Of a stretch of DNA of 64,000 nt, positions 7,997 through 16,718 are shown in pieces. Positions within the stretch are counted from its first letter, which is position 1. Every line of letters begins with the position of its first letter. The notes under the pieces are model-generated. The model was not told the DNA's origin and did no database searches. It was given only the letters and a program-made list of their open reading frames with translations. Origin of the DNA: Streptomyces sp. A0642 (lineage in GTDB: Bacteria; Actinomycetota; Actinomycetes; Streptomycetales; Streptomycetaceae); NCBI RefSeq assembly GCF_004795105.1, contig NZ_SSBL01000020.1:1-64000 (forward strand), given 5' to 3'. Made by a program: the position numbers and the translations under genes.

Positions 7997-10330
7997 TCAC
8001 CGGACGTCGCACCGCAGGGTGGCCCCCGCCCGTCCCGGGTCCACGCCCAGCACGAGCCGCCGGCCGGTGGCGCGGACCTCGATGCCCGGGTCCGCCGAGA
8101 CGACCTCGCGCACCGGCCGGTCCCAGACCACTTCGAACGGCGTGCCGCTCCGGTCGGGCCCGCTGATCCGGACGGCCGTGGCGCCCCGGCCCTCGCGGAC
8201 CAGCACACTGGCGGCCCCGGTCGAGGAGAGGGGCCCGGCCGCGCCCGGCCGCCAGAAATTGGCAGCGGTCAGCCCGAGCGAGCGCACGGTGACGCCCTGG
8301 ACGGCGGCGGTGTTGGCGAGCACCGTCAGCCAGCGGTGGTCGGCCGCGCGGGCGGCGACGGCGCGCCGGGAGGCGCCGGGCATCAGGAGGTAGAGGTAGC
8401 CGGCGTCGGCGGGATCGGTTCCGTGGTCGAGCCAGAGGGTCTGCCAGTGACGGGTCTCCCGTTCGTCGGAGCTGGTGGTGTTGATGTCGGACCAGGCGCC
8501 GGTCCTGGCCTCGCGCAGGGTGTGCAGGGCGGCGCCGCCGGGCAGTACCCAGCCGCCGTGCCCCTCCAGGTGGGCCCAGCGGGGGCGTTCGCGGTCGTCG
8601 ACGGTGAACGTCTGCCGCGCGTCGGGGCCCAGGTTGCGGTTGTCGACGACCGTTTCGACGGGCACTCCGTCGGCGGCGGTGATGCCCGCGCCGAGGCAGA
8701 TGACCGCATCCGCCGCGCAGAACCAGGACTTGCGGGCCTCCAGCGTGGAGCCGAGGCCCTTCACATGCTGTCCTACGGCGGCGAACTCCCCGTCGTGCGC
8801 CCCGCCGACCCACTGCACGGCCGGACGGGGCGCACCCCATTCGCCACCGGCCCGGTCGGCGAGACGTCGGGTGGAGACGGTGGTGCCGGGCAGCCGGTAC
8901 CAGTCGACGGTGGGCCAGAACCAGTCGGTGTACTGGCCGCCGCCGTCCGGGCCCTGCCACCAGTAGAGCATTCCGGCCCCGGTGTGCCAGCCGCGCGGAT
9001 TCTCGCCGTTGCCGCACTCGTACGCGCTGATCCGCTCCGACGCCATGGAGAGGTTCGCGACCCAGCCGGGGCGGCGGTGCACGGCCCGGTCCATGGCGGC
9101 GAACAGGGTGTGGCCGACGGGTTCGGCCGCGGCGGGAACGGGCGCGGCGGCCGCCGCCTGCAACCGGGACAGGTCGGCGACGCCGAGCTGCGGGGCGGCG
9201 AGGACCGGGCTCACGGTGTCCCGTTCGATCCAGCCCTTGACCATGCCGTTCCACCGGTCGCGTTCGGCGGGGGAGGCGCCGCCCGCCAGCAGGGCGATGG
9301 CGGCGATCAGTCCCTGGCCGTGGAAGTGGTCGCTGCGCATGATCCGGCGCTCGTCGCTCTTGAGGAGGCCGCGGCTGATGGCACGGCCGTTGACGCTGTC
9401 CATCATCAGACCGTCGTGGATGAGCGGCGCGTACGCGTGCTCGACGCTGTCGAGGATGATCTGGCGGTGGGGGTCGGTGACCGCCCAGGGGGATCCGGCG
9501 AGCAGCGCGAAGAGCCGGCCGAGGCCGTCGAGCATGACCTGGCCGTACGTCCCCGAGTAGGCGACCCAGGTGTGCTGGACGAACGAGCCGTCGGCGTACA
9601 GGCCGTCGCCCTTGGTCACGTAGGGGAAGACGGGCGAGAGGGCGTCGCGCGCGAGTGCGGTCTTGGCGGCGTCCCGGCCCAGGATGCCGCGCAGGGCGAC
9701 GGAGCGGCACAGGTCGACCCGGTTGGCACCGGTCGAGGTGCCGCTGTAGTCCCTGAGCACGGCGTCGGGGATGAAGTGGTCGACGGCCGCGCAGGCGGCC
9801 TGGACGCGTTCCTCGCCGAGGTGGGGGCGGAGGACGGCGACGATGTCCATGAGCAGGCGGGGGCTGCCGATCTGCCACTCCCACCAGTTCCCGTACCGGG
9901 TCGTGGACGGGTTGTAGACCGTTGCGGAGAGGTGGTCGAGGCCACGGACGACAGCGGCGAGGAGGCCCTCGTCGGCGGTGTGCCCGGTTCCCTCCTGGGC
10001 GTACGCCTGGGTCATCGTCCACAGCCGGCTGTAGCTCCAGGTGATTCCGGCCGGCGGGTCGAAGGTGTGCCCGGCCCAGAGGGAGCCGGCGGCGGGGGCC
10101 ATCGTCTTGGCGAACTCCGCGGCCAGTGCGCCGGTCTCGGCGAGCTTCGAGGCGTAGGGCTCGGCGGCCGGGTCGTAGCCGGTGCCGAGCGACAGCTCGT
10201 TCCAGCGCAGCCGCAGGGACTCGAAGTCGTCCTGCGCCGCGCGGGCGGACGGGGCGAGTGCCAGGGTGAGTGCGGTGGCACTCCCGGTGGCGAGGAAGGC
10301 GCGGCGGGACCAGGCGGGCAGGTGGGACAC
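7997..10330 (-). CDS. Secreted polysaccharide lyase family 8 (hyaluronate/chondroitin/xanthan lyase type)
   Basis: 777 residues with a Tat signal (SRRAFLAT then a hydrophobic run to about residue 32). PL8 hallmarks are the aromatic patch YGNWWEWQIG (about 146-155) and the triad Asn203 (GANRVDL), His253 and Tyr262 (QHTWVAYSGTYG). The Asn-His and His-Tyr spacings (50 and 9) equal those I recall for the pneumococcal hyaluronate lyase triad. PL8 enzymes cleave uronate-containing glycans by beta-elimination outside the cell. Hyaluronan is likely but chondroitin or xanthan is possible. Start is GTG at 10330 with GGAGG seven bases upstream. A DasR-like site lies 20-35 bp before the start, suggesting control by amino-sugar availability. 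Confidence 0.92.
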   Translation of the reverse strand: MSHLPAWSRRAFLATGSATALTLALAPSARAAQDDFESLRLRWNELSLGTGYDPAAEPYASKLAETGALAAEFAKTMAPAAGSLWAGHTFDPPAGITWSYSRLWTMTQAYAQEGTGHTADEGLLAAVVRGLDHLSATVYNPSTTRYGNWWEWQIGSPRLLMDIVAVLRPHLGEERVQAACAAVDHFIPDAVLRDYSGTSTGANRVDLCRSVALRGILGRDAAKTALARDALSPVFPYVTKGDGLYADGSFVQHTWVAYSGTYGQVMLDGLGRLFALLAGSPWAVTDPHRQIILDSVEHAYAPLIHDGLMMDSVNGRAISRGLLKSDERRIMRSDHFHGQGLIAAIALLAGGASPAERDRWNGMVKGWIERDTVSPVLAAPQLGVADLSRLQAAAAAPVPAAAEPVGHTLFAAMDRAVHRRPGWVANLSMASERISAYECGNGENPRGWHTGAGMLYWWQGPDGGGQYTDWFWPTVDWYRLPGTTVSTRRLADRAGGEWGAPRPAVQWVGGAHDGEFAAVGQHVKGLGSTLEARKSWFCAADAVICLGAGITAADGVPVETVVDNRNLGPDARQTFTVDDRERPRWAHLEGHGGWVLPGGAALHTLREARTGAWSDINTTSSDERETRHWQTLWLDHGTDPADAGYLYLLMPGASRRAVAARAADHRWLTVLANTAAVQGVTVRSLGLTAANFWRPGAAGPLSSTGAASVLVREGRGATAVRISGPDRSGTPFEVVWDRPVREVVSADPGIEVRATGRRLVLGVDPGRAGATLRCDVR

Positions 10331-10349
10331 GGGGCTACCTCCGGTGGCA

Positions 10350-10365
10350 AGTGGTTTAGACCTGT
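10350..10365 (+). promoter_or_regulatory. DasR-like responsive element upstream of the PL8 lyase
   Basis: The 16-mer AGTGGTTTAGACCTGT matches the remembered DasR consensus A(C/G)TGGTCTAGACCA(G/C)T at 14 positions. A second partial copy of the TTTAG half lies at about 10371-10380. It sits between the GH101 terminator and the lyase start codon, where a GntR-family repressor would block the lyase promoter. DasR senses phosphorylated amino sugars, which fits an enzyme that releases GlcNAc-containing products. Confidence 0.55.
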
Positions 10366-10396
10366 CGTGGTCGGTTTAGCACGCGCTTACTACAGC

Positions 10397-10436
10397 GGGG
10401 AAGGGGGCGGGCCGTCATCGGCCCGCCCCCTTCCCC
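10397..10436 (-). terminator. 17-bp perfect hairpin after the GH101 gene
   Basis: GGGGAAGGGGGCGGGCC and its exact complement flank a six-base loop (GTCATC), starting four bases past the GH101 stop codon. This is a typical Streptomyces terminator without a U-tract. Confidence 0.85.
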
Positions 10437-10440
10437 AAGC

Positions 10441-13400
10441 TCAGCTTCCGCAGTGGAAGCGGGCGTTGCCCCAGTCGGCGTGGTCGTTGCCGTTGCCGTC
10501 GCCGCCGTCACCGGCGATCAGCTCGACGTACTTCGCGCCGGTGACGTCCGCCGTCAGCGGCCAGGCGCTGTCGGCGGCCCTGAGGACCGGTGACGTCGCC
10601 TTCTCCGTACCGTCGGCCCTGACGGAGAACTGCACGCTGCCCGCGCTCTTCTGCACGTCGTCCACCCCCACCTCGGCGGTGAACGAGGTGCACTTCCCGC
10701 CCAGGTAGTAGCGGATGCTCGCCGGTGCGTGGCTGCCGAGGCCCTTGGCGTACACCGTGCCGCCTATGGTCAGCGCGGTGCCGTCGCCGGTGCCGGTCTC
10801 GCCGTTGGACAGGTCGCGCTCGACCGGCCCCCAGCCGTTCTCGGCAGCCGTCCAGTCCAGGTCGCTGGCCCAGCTGTCCGTGGTGGGCGGCGGCAGGGTC
10901 CGTACGGAGGTCTGCGCGCCGAGCGTCCGCCGCGCGCCGCCGACCGTGTACGACGCCTGTGAGGTCAGCGTGTACGCCTGGTAGGCGGCGTCCACCGGCG
11001 GGGTGACCCGCCAGCTCGCGGTGGCCTTCGCCCCGGCCGCGACCGAGTCGAAGGTGACGGCGTCGGCCGGCTCGGCCTTCCAGCCGTCGGGGAGGGTGAG
11101 GCTCACGGAGACGCCGGTGGCCGCGGTCGCCTCGTAGTTGGTGAAGCTCGCCTCCACGGTGTTGGCCGTGCCCGGCTCGAGGGTCTCGGCGGCCGGTTCG
11201 AGGCCGAGCGTGCCGCAGGCGGCCTGCTCACCCGCGGGGGCGGCGCCGAGGTCGGTCACGGTGAAGCCGTCGAGGACGAAGTCGGCGCCGTCGGGGGCGT
11301 CGCCACGCTTGCGCAGCCCGGTCCAGGTGTCGCCGCAGCCGGCGGTGACGGTCTCGGTGAAGTGACCGGTGGTGTGCCGGGCGCCGATCGCGGTGGTCCG
11401 CGTCTCCACGGAGCCGGGTTCACCGTCCCCGGTGATCCGGTCGTAGCCGTCGACCCATTCGTAGGCGCCGGCGTGGCTGGACTGGTAGTCGTACGCGATC
11501 TCGTAGCGGTGGCCGGCGGTCATCGGGACGGTCCAGGGAGCGGTCCGGTAGACGAGCCCGGTGTTCTCCTCGTGGGACTTGAGGGACTCCCCGCCGCCGA
11601 GCACGTCGTCGACGAGCTTTCCGTTCCAGCCGGCCCGGGTGTACGGGGCGTGCAGCTGGGAGACGCTGGTGCGGGGGTCGGTGGAGCCGCCCGCGTCCCC
11701 CTTGAGGAAGGGGCCCCAGCCCTGGTCGACGTCCTCGAAGTCCTCGTGGACGACGGTGTTCTCCCTTGTGGCCGGGGCGTTGGCGACGATGCGTACGTCA
11801 TCGGCGCGGACGGTCGCCGTGCTGCCGCCGGCGGCCTCGATGCGCAGCGTGGTGCGTCCGTCGGCCGGGGCGGTGAAGTTGACCTTCGCGCGCTGGAAGT
11901 ACGTGCCGTGCCAGTCGGACGCGGCGACGTAGTCCTTGGCGGTGGAGCGGTCCACGGCGACGGACTTCCCGCCGGCCGACAGGGTGGTGTGCCGGGTCTT
12001 CCCGGGCTGGACCTCGATCAGGGCGGACGCGGTGTAGCGGGCGCCGGGCTCCAGTCCGGTGATGCGCTGGGAGAGCGCGGCGGCGGGGGCCCCCGAGAGC
12101 TTCGCGCTGTTGCGGCCCTGCCCGTCGGTGTCGCGGGCGGCGGCGCCGGTCTTCGACCAGTCGCTCAGCCCCTTGTCGTTGAAGCCGGGGTCGGCGACGG
12201 GTGTGCCCTGGCCCCAGTCGGGATCGGCGGCCGGCGGCGCCTTGACCGGGTAGAGGACGTACGGCTGCCCGGCCTCCGCCTTCAGCGTGATCCTCCCGTC
12301 GACGGGACGCACGGTCCCGGTCTTCGTCCGGCCGTTGTCCGTGAGCCGGTAGACGGTGTACGGGCCCGCGGAGGGCACGGCCCACGTGCTCGTGCCGCCG
12401 GCTTCGCTGTAGTGGTACAGCTTCTTTCCGCCGTCCCACGGGAGCAGGTAGTCGGTGCCGCTGAGCACCTTGCGGCCGTGGTCGTAGAAGGTCCGCTTCC
12501 CGTCCTCGACGGTGCCGCTCACCCCGCCGGTGAACGTGATGTCGTTGCCGACCCAGCGGGTGATCTTCTGCTGCTGGAGGTACTTGGCGGGCAGGTTGCG
12601 CTGCCAGATGTTGTCGTAGAAGGCGTTCCAGTCGGTCTCGCCCGTCCAGCCCTCGAACTCCTCGATGGCACTCTGGCCGAGGACCGGGTCGTTGTTCCAG
12701 ACGTCCTTCTCGCCGTTGCGGATGAACCGGATGATCCGCGAGTTGAGACCCTTGTTGGTCGCGCCGCCGTAGTCGAGGTCGTTGGCCCAGTGCGACCAGA
12801 GCGAGCCGCGCTCGAACTTGTCGGCCCATTCGCTGGAGACGTTCCAGCCCTGCGCCCGGAGTGACTGGAGGGTCTTGTCGGCGATCCAGCCGTGCGTGTA
12901 GTAGACGTCGATGTACAGCATGCCGAGGTTGCTGTCCGTCTCGTCCCGCAGCTGCTGGAAGCGCCTGGCCAGGTCGCCGCTGTTGATGTCGCGGCGCTGG
13001 TCGATGTAGTAGCTCTGGTTGAGCCAGTTCCAGCCCGGCTTCGACTTGTCGACGAGGGTCTCGTCGAACGCCTTCGCCTCCGGGTACGCCTCGGTGGCGT
13101 TGACGTGGACGCCGAAGGTGGCGCCCCACTTCCTGCCGTCCTTCAGGAGCTCGTTGAGGTCCTTCAGCCCGCCGGCGCGCTTGTTGTAGTTGCCGCCGTA
13201 GTCGGGGTGGGCGGAGTCGTGGCCCTCGGAGGCGTACCCCTTGAGCAGCGCGAGCTGGCCGAGGCCGTCGGTGGACAGGGAGATCCGCTTGACGTCGTCG
13301 AGCGTGCGCAGGAAGGGGTGCGTGGCCTGGCTGGCGAAGTTGAACGGGATGTGCGTGACGACCCGGTCCGCGGTGTCCTCGCTGCCCGGGGCGACGACCC

Positions 13401-14304
13401 CGATGGAGCGGAAGGCGACGGCGCCGTCCTGCCAGTCGACCGCCTTGTCGCCGTTGGCGTCGGGGGTGACGACGACCTTCGCCCAGGGCAGGCCGTCCCC
13501 GCTCTCCGGCTGCGGTGCGCCGGCGCCGCGGTAGGTCCACTGACCGGACCAGACGCCGACCCGGGTGGAACCGTCGCCGTCCTTGCGGGCCTGGTGCCAG
13601 AAGCGGGCGTCGTCGCCGCCGGTGGCGCCGGAGGGCTTGTCGTACGAGGAGTTGGACTCGACGGCGGCCGCCAGCGATCCGGTGTTGACGATCGCGTACG
13701 TGGCGCCGGCCGGTGCGGCGTCGGCCTTGGTGTCGCCGGTGACCTTCGCGAAGACGTCGGCGGTCCGCGTGGAGTCGGGGTCGAGCTTCGTGAACGCCGT
13801 GGCGGCCCCGGCGTCGGTGCTGGCGACGGAGACGAGGTCGTGGCCGGGGATGTCGATCGTCCCGACCCGGAAGGCCTCGGTGTCGCGGACGGCGGTCACC
13901 TCGAAGGTGGTGGCGCGCCCGGCCACGGAGAGCGAGGCGTCGATCTCCACGCCGGGCAGGCCGTCGAAGACGAGCGTGTAGCGGGCGGCCGACGCGCTGA
14001 TGCCGGGGGCGCCCTTGAGCCGCACCGGGTGGGCGGTGCCGTTGAGGGTGACGGCGGTGACCGGCCGGGTGCTGCCGGACAGCTGGGCACCGGTGGCACG
14101 GTCGGTGTACGACAGGACGCGCGGGAAGTCGTCGGCGACGGCGACGGCGAGCTGCGCCGATCCGATGACGGCGGCGTCCGCCGGGACGACGGAGGCGGCG
14201 GAGGCGGGAGCGGCGGCGGAGGCGGGCAGGGCGGTCCCGGCCAGAGCCAGGACGGCTGCTGAGGCGGCGGCTGCGGCGCCCACCGACGTGAATCTTGGCG
14301 ACAT
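10441..14304 (-). CDS. Secreted GH101 endo-alpha-N-acetylgalactosaminidase, multidomain
   Basis: 1287 residues with a Sec signal (hydrophobic run then ALPASAAAPA). The first ~270 residues form the beta-sandwich seen before the GH101 barrel. The barrel contains KGYASEGHDSAHPDYGG, MLYIDVYYTHGW (probable nucleophile Asp) and SSEWADKFERGSLW (acid/base Glu among these). Further on come a galactose-binding-like domain (PVADPGFNDKGLSDWSK), a CBM-like segment, an NEW3-type Ig domain (LEPGTANTVEASF) and a C-terminal NPCBM domain (DLDWTAAENGWGPVERD, GLGSHAPASIRY). GH101 enzymes release Gal-beta-1,3-GalNAc from mucin-type O-glycoproteins. Start ATG 14304; a much longer open frame upstream has no signal peptide and was rejected. 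Confidence 0.93.
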   Translation of the reverse strand: MSPRFTSVGAAAAASAAVLALAGTALPASAAAPASAASVVPADAAVIGSAQLAVAVADDFPRVLSYTDRATGAQLSGSTRPVTAVTLNGTAHPVRLKGAPGISASAARYTLVFDGLPGVEIDASLSVAGRATTFEVTAVRDTEAFRVGTIDIPGHDLVSVASTDAGAATAFTKLDPDSTRTADVFAKVTGDTKADAAPAGATYAIVNTGSLAAAVESNSSYDKPSGATGGDDARFWHQARKDGDGSTRVGVWSGQWTYRGAGAPQPESGDGLPWAKVVVTPDANGDKAVDWQDGAVAFRSIGVVAPGSEDTADRVVTHIPFNFASQATHPFLRTLDDVKRISLSTDGLGQLALLKGYASEGHDSAHPDYGGNYNKRAGGLKDLNELLKDGRKWGATFGVHVNATEAYPEAKAFDETLVDKSKPGWNWLNQSYYIDQRRDINSGDLARRFQQLRDETDSNLGMLYIDVYYTHGWIADKTLQSLRAQGWNVSSEWADKFERGSLWSHWANDLDYGGATNKGLNSRIIRFIRNGEKDVWNNDPVLGQSAIEEFEGWTGETDWNAFYDNIWQRNLPAKYLQQQKITRWVGNDITFTGGVSGTVEDGKRTFYDHGRKVLSGTDYLLPWDGGKKLYHYSEAGGTSTWAVPSAGPYTVYRLTDNGRTKTGTVRPVDGRITLKAEAGQPYVLYPVKAPPAADPDWGQGTPVADPGFNDKGLSDWSKTGAAARDTDGQGRNSAKLSGAPAAALSQRITGLEPGARYTASALIEVQPGKTRHTTLSAGGKSVAVDRSTAKDYVAASDWHGTYFQRAKVNFTAPADGRTTLRIEAAGGSTATVRADDVRIVANAPATRENTVVHEDFEDVDQGWGPFLKGDAGGSTDPRTSVSQLHAPYTRAGWNGKLVDDVLGGGESLKSHEENTGLVYRTAPWTVPMTAGHRYEIAYDYQSSHAGAYEWVDGYDRITGDGEPGSVETRTTAIGARHTTGHFTETVTAGCGDTWTGLRKRGDAPDGADFVLDGFTVTDLGAAPAGEQAACGTLGLEPAAETLEPGTANTVEASFTNYEATAATGVSVSLTLPDGWKAEPADAVTFDSVAAGAKATASWRVTPPVDAAYQAYTLTSQASYTVGGARRTLGAQTSVRTLPPPTTDSWASDLDWTAAENGWGPVERDLSNGETGTGDGTALTIGGTVYAKGLGSHAPASIRYYLGGKCTSFTAEVGVDDVQKSAGSVQFSVRADGTEKATSPVLRAADSAWPLTADVTGAKYVELIAGDGGDGNGNDHADWGNARFHCGS

Positions 14305-14653
14305 GTGCTCTGCGTAGTCGCCGTGTCGTGACACCGTCAACGACATACGGCCCGCAGGGCCTCTCCAGTCCAACAACCGTGCCGCGTAAGTCCAAGTGCG
14401 GGTGTGCGGGGTCGTCCGGGCCACCGCGTTCAGTTCCTGATCACGCGGTCTCCGGGTGTTCGCCTTCCGACCCGTCAAATACCGTCGATCAGCGCCGAGT
14501 TGTGAAGACTTCTTTCTTTTGAGAGCGCTCTCAGTCACAAGTCTTGACGGCCGTCCGGACCCTGGCGAGAGTGGTGCGCACCGCGGACGCCCCCGTTCCC
14601 CCCTCTCGCTCGGCCACCCCGTCCGCGGCCCCCCACACACCCGGAGTCGCCTC
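14305..14653. other. Divergent intergenic region between GH101 and GH64 genes
   Basis: This 349-bp stretch carries no convincing gene. It holds an inverted repeat GTGTCGTGACAC (14323-14334) near the GH101 start, a 14-bp operator palindrome (14520-14533) and a TTGACG hexamer at 14544-14549 that may be the -35 of the GH64 promoter. The -10 partner is weak. Confidence 0.5.
14520..14533 (+). promoter_or_regulatory. CebR-like LacI-family operator
   Basis: TGAGAGCGCTCTCA is a perfect 14-bp palindrome. It differs from the CebR site TGGGAGCGCTCCCA (as remembered from Streptomyces cellulose and cello-oligosaccharide genes) only in one symmetric base pair per arm. It lies 120 bp upstream of the GH64 beta-1,3-glucanase and just before a candidate -35 hexamer, suggesting repression relieved by beta-gluco-oligosaccharides. 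Confidence 0.65.
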
Positions 14654-15883
14654 ATGATTTCGCGCAGAATGTTCCTCACCGGCGGCGTCGCCGCCTCCGC
14701 CACCGCGCTCACCTATCCCCTCTGGGGCAGCGCGCTGAGCCCGAGCGCTTCGGCGTCCGCCGCGACCTGCGAACTGGCCCTGGAGAACCGCTCCCTGCCC
14801 GGCCGGGTCAACGCCTACGTCACCGGGCACGAGCAGGGCACCGACCGCTGGGTGCTGCTGCGCCCCGGCGGCGGTGTCTACCGCCCCGACTCCCCCGCTG
14901 CGCCGCAGACCCCGCTGCCGGTCGACTGCGCGATCCCGCTGAACCCGGCGGGCGGCGCGCCCGTCGTCCTGACGCTCCCGCAGATGTACGGAGCCCGGGT
15001 CTACTTCGTCCGCGACAACACCCTGGACTTCTACCTCAACCCGGGCCCGGCCCTGGTCGAACCGGCCTTCGCCACGTCCGCGGACGCCAACTACGGGCGC
15101 ACCTGGTCGTTCTGCGAGTTCACCTTCAACCCGCAGCAGCTGTACGCGAACATCAGCTACGTCGACCTGGTGACGGCGCTGCCCATCGGCCTGAAGCTGG
15201 AGGGCGACACCACGCACACGGTGGCCCCGCTCCCCAGCGGCGCCGTACAGCGGATCGCGGACGGCCTCACCGGGCAGGCCGCCGCCGACGGCCAGCCGTG
15301 GGACAAGCTGGTCACACGGGGCCCGGACGGCAGTGTGCTGCGGGTCATCTCGCCGCAGAACCTGATGGCCCCGTTCTTCGACCGGCCCGACCAGATGCCG
15401 TTCCGCGACCTGTTCACCGCGCAGATCGACGAGGTCTGGCAGAAGTACCGCTCGACCGATCTGCGGATCGACCTCCAGGGCGGACGCGGCGTCTTCACCG
15501 GACGGGTCAGCGGCGACACCCTGACGTTCAACGGCGGGCACACCTTCACCAAGCCGGTCTCCAAGGACATCTTCACCTGCAACCACGGGCCGTTCACCAA
15601 CAACCCGGCGGACTCGGACGACAAGAAGGCCCTGCTGGCCCGTCTCGCGGCCGGCTTCAACCGCTCGATCATGCTCAGCCACCCCGACCAGCCCAACGGC
15701 ACGACGGTGGCCGACTACTACCGGGGCGCGGTGACCAACCACTGGTCGCGCATCGTCCACGCCAACAGCCCGATCGGCTACGCGTTCCCCTACGACGACG
15801 TGCGCCCCGACGGTCAGCCCGACGTCTCGGGCGCCGCCAACGACGGCAACCCGCGGCGCTTCACGGTGACCGTGGGGTCCTGA
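14654..15883 (+). CDS. Secreted GH64 beta-1,3-glucanase (laminaripentaose-producing type)
   Basis: 409 residues with a Tat signal (SRRMFLTGG, cleavage after about residue 36, ASAAT). GH64 features include VYFVRDNTLDFYLNPGP, WSFCEFTFNP (Glu155) and ISYVDLV (Asp171). The 16-residue spacing of Glu and Asp equals the catalytic pair I recall for the Streptomyces matensis enzyme (Glu154/Asp170). These enzymes attack beta-1,3-glucan from fungal walls or laminarin and release pentasaccharides outside the cell. ATG 14654 is chosen for its Tat motif; the longer upstream frame has no signal. Control is probably by the CebR-like operator upstream. It complements the beta-glucan locus at 28-44 kb. Confidence 0.93.
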   Translation: MISRRMFLTGGVAASATALTYPLWGSALSPSASASAATCELALENRSLPGRVNAYVTGHEQGTDRWVLLRPGGGVYRPDSPAAPQTPLPVDCAIPLNPAGGAPVVLTLPQMYGARVYFVRDNTLDFYLNPGPALVEPAFATSADANYGRTWSFCEFTFNPQQLYANISYVDLVTALPIGLKLEGDTTHTVAPLPSGAVQRIADGLTGQAAADGQPWDKLVTRGPDGSVLRVISPQNLMAPFFDRPDQMPFRDLFTAQIDEVWQKYRSTDLRIDLQGGRGVFTGRVSGDTLTFNGGHTFTKPVSKDIFTCNHGPFTNNPADSDDKKALLARLAAGFNRSIMLSHPDQPNGTTVADYYRGAVTNHWSRIVHANSPIGYAFPYDDVRPDGQPDVSGAANDGNPRRFTVTVGS

Positions 15884-15896
15884 GCCGCTTCCTGGC

Positions 15897-15940
15897 ATGC
15901 GCGTGTGCCCCTGTCCGCCGGGACAGGGGCACACGCGCAT
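15897..15940. terminator. 20-bp perfect stem terminator between convergent genes
   Basis: Two perfectly complementary 20-base arms (15897-15916 and 15921-15940) flank a GCCG tetraloop. The hairpin starts 13 bp after the GH64 stop and ends 18 bp before the end of the convergent secreted-protein gene, so it can serve both strands. Confidence 0.9.
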
Positions 15941-15958
15941 CCGGGCCGGGCAGCGGCG

Positions 15959-16480
15959 TCAGCAGCCGCCGCAGTTGTAGTACGTCACGTCCCAGTGGTT
16001 GCCCTCGTCCGCGTAGACGTTGCCGGAGCCGGACTTGTACTGGGGCGCGCCGTCCCCGCGCAGGCCGATGTAGCTGAACACGCCGTGGACGTAGTTGGTG
16101 AGACAGGTGGTCTTGGCGAAGTCGAGCTTGTAGCCGTTCCAGTGCGAGTACGTGCCACTGGCGTGCCCGGTCTCGGTGCCGCCGGTGATGTTGAGGGCGC
16201 AGCCCGTGGCGCTCTTGAGGGTCTGTGCCCCCTGGGCGGTCGCCAGGTTCAGCTGCTCGAACGAGGTGCACGTGGAGTTGTAGCGATCGGAGCAGCCGCC
16301 GGAGGACGACCAGGTGATGCCGGACGAACTGAACCGGGCGGTCGCCTGGCTGTGGGTGAGCTTGGTGACGGCGTAGGCGTCCGTCGTACCGGCGACGACA
16401 CCGATTCCGGGGGCGAAGAGGACACCGAGGACGAGGGCGAGGGCGGTCAGGACGGGGCGCAGCGTCATACGGGACATCAC
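15959..16480 (-). CDS. Small secreted protein with M15-peptidase-like metal motif
   Basis: About 173 residues: signal peptide (ALALVLGVLFAPGIGVVAG) and a mature domain of about 130 residues with six or more Cys (GGCSDRYNSTC, GCALNITGG, KTTCLTNY, NCGGC). The pattern SHWNGYKLDF followed by YADEGNHWDV resembles the HxxxxxxD ... ExxHW zinc ligands of M15 D-Ala-D-Ala carboxypeptidases and endolysins. A peptidoglycan-cleaving role is therefore plausible but unproven. I prefer the GTG at 16480, seven bases after GGAGGAG; ATG 16477 is the next codon and ATG 16501 lacks a ribosome site. Convergent with the GH64 gene. Confidence 0.75.
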   Translation of the reverse strand: MMSRMTLRPVLTALALVLGVLFAPGIGVVAGTTDAYAVTKLTHSQATARFSSSGITWSSSGGCSDRYNSTCTSFEQLNLATAQGAQTLKSATGCALNITGGTETGHASGTYSHWNGYKLDFAKTTCLTNYVHGVFSYIGLRGDGAPQYKSGSGNVYADEGNHWDVTYYNCGGC

Positions 16481-16625
16481 GGGGGGACTCCTCCTGTGCA
16501 TGACAAGGTGGGCAAGGAGATAGTGCCCCAGTTCTACGCGCGTCCGCCAGAGGGCCTACGGCGTCAGTTCATGCGCATGCGCACCTTCCCGGACCCCGGC
16601 GCCACCCTCACCGGAACCCTGGATG

Positions 16626-16654
16626 TTGAACTTTGAACAAGATGGGTCTACAGT
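16626..16654 (+). promoter_or_regulatory. Promoter of the YceI gene
   Basis: TTGAAC (16626-16631), 17 bp, then TACAGT (16649-16654), a good vegetative-type promoter. TTGAA recurs at 16633 and 16663, a pattern that could be read by a MarR-type regulator; none lies next to it in this window. Confidence 0.6.
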
Positions 16655-16718
16655 GAATCTCGTTGAAGGTTAAACAACTACTTCGAGCCCCGCTCGATCA
16701 CGTCCCCGAGGAGGAGCC

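Noticed and set aside
11362..12864. 500-codon plus-strand frame inside the GH101 region
   Set aside because: GC-bias shadow; repetitive Gly/Val/Arg composition, no ribosome site, while the opposite frame is a recognisable enzyme.
10441..14712. Longer 1423-codon start for the GH101 enzyme
   Set aside because: The added 136 residues cross the divergent promoter region and put the signal peptide in the middle; ATG 14304 is preferred.
14531..15940. 469-codon open frame on the minus strand over the GH64 gene
   Set aside because: Antisense shadow of a clear GH64 gene; Val/Gly/Arg-rich translation with no family motif.
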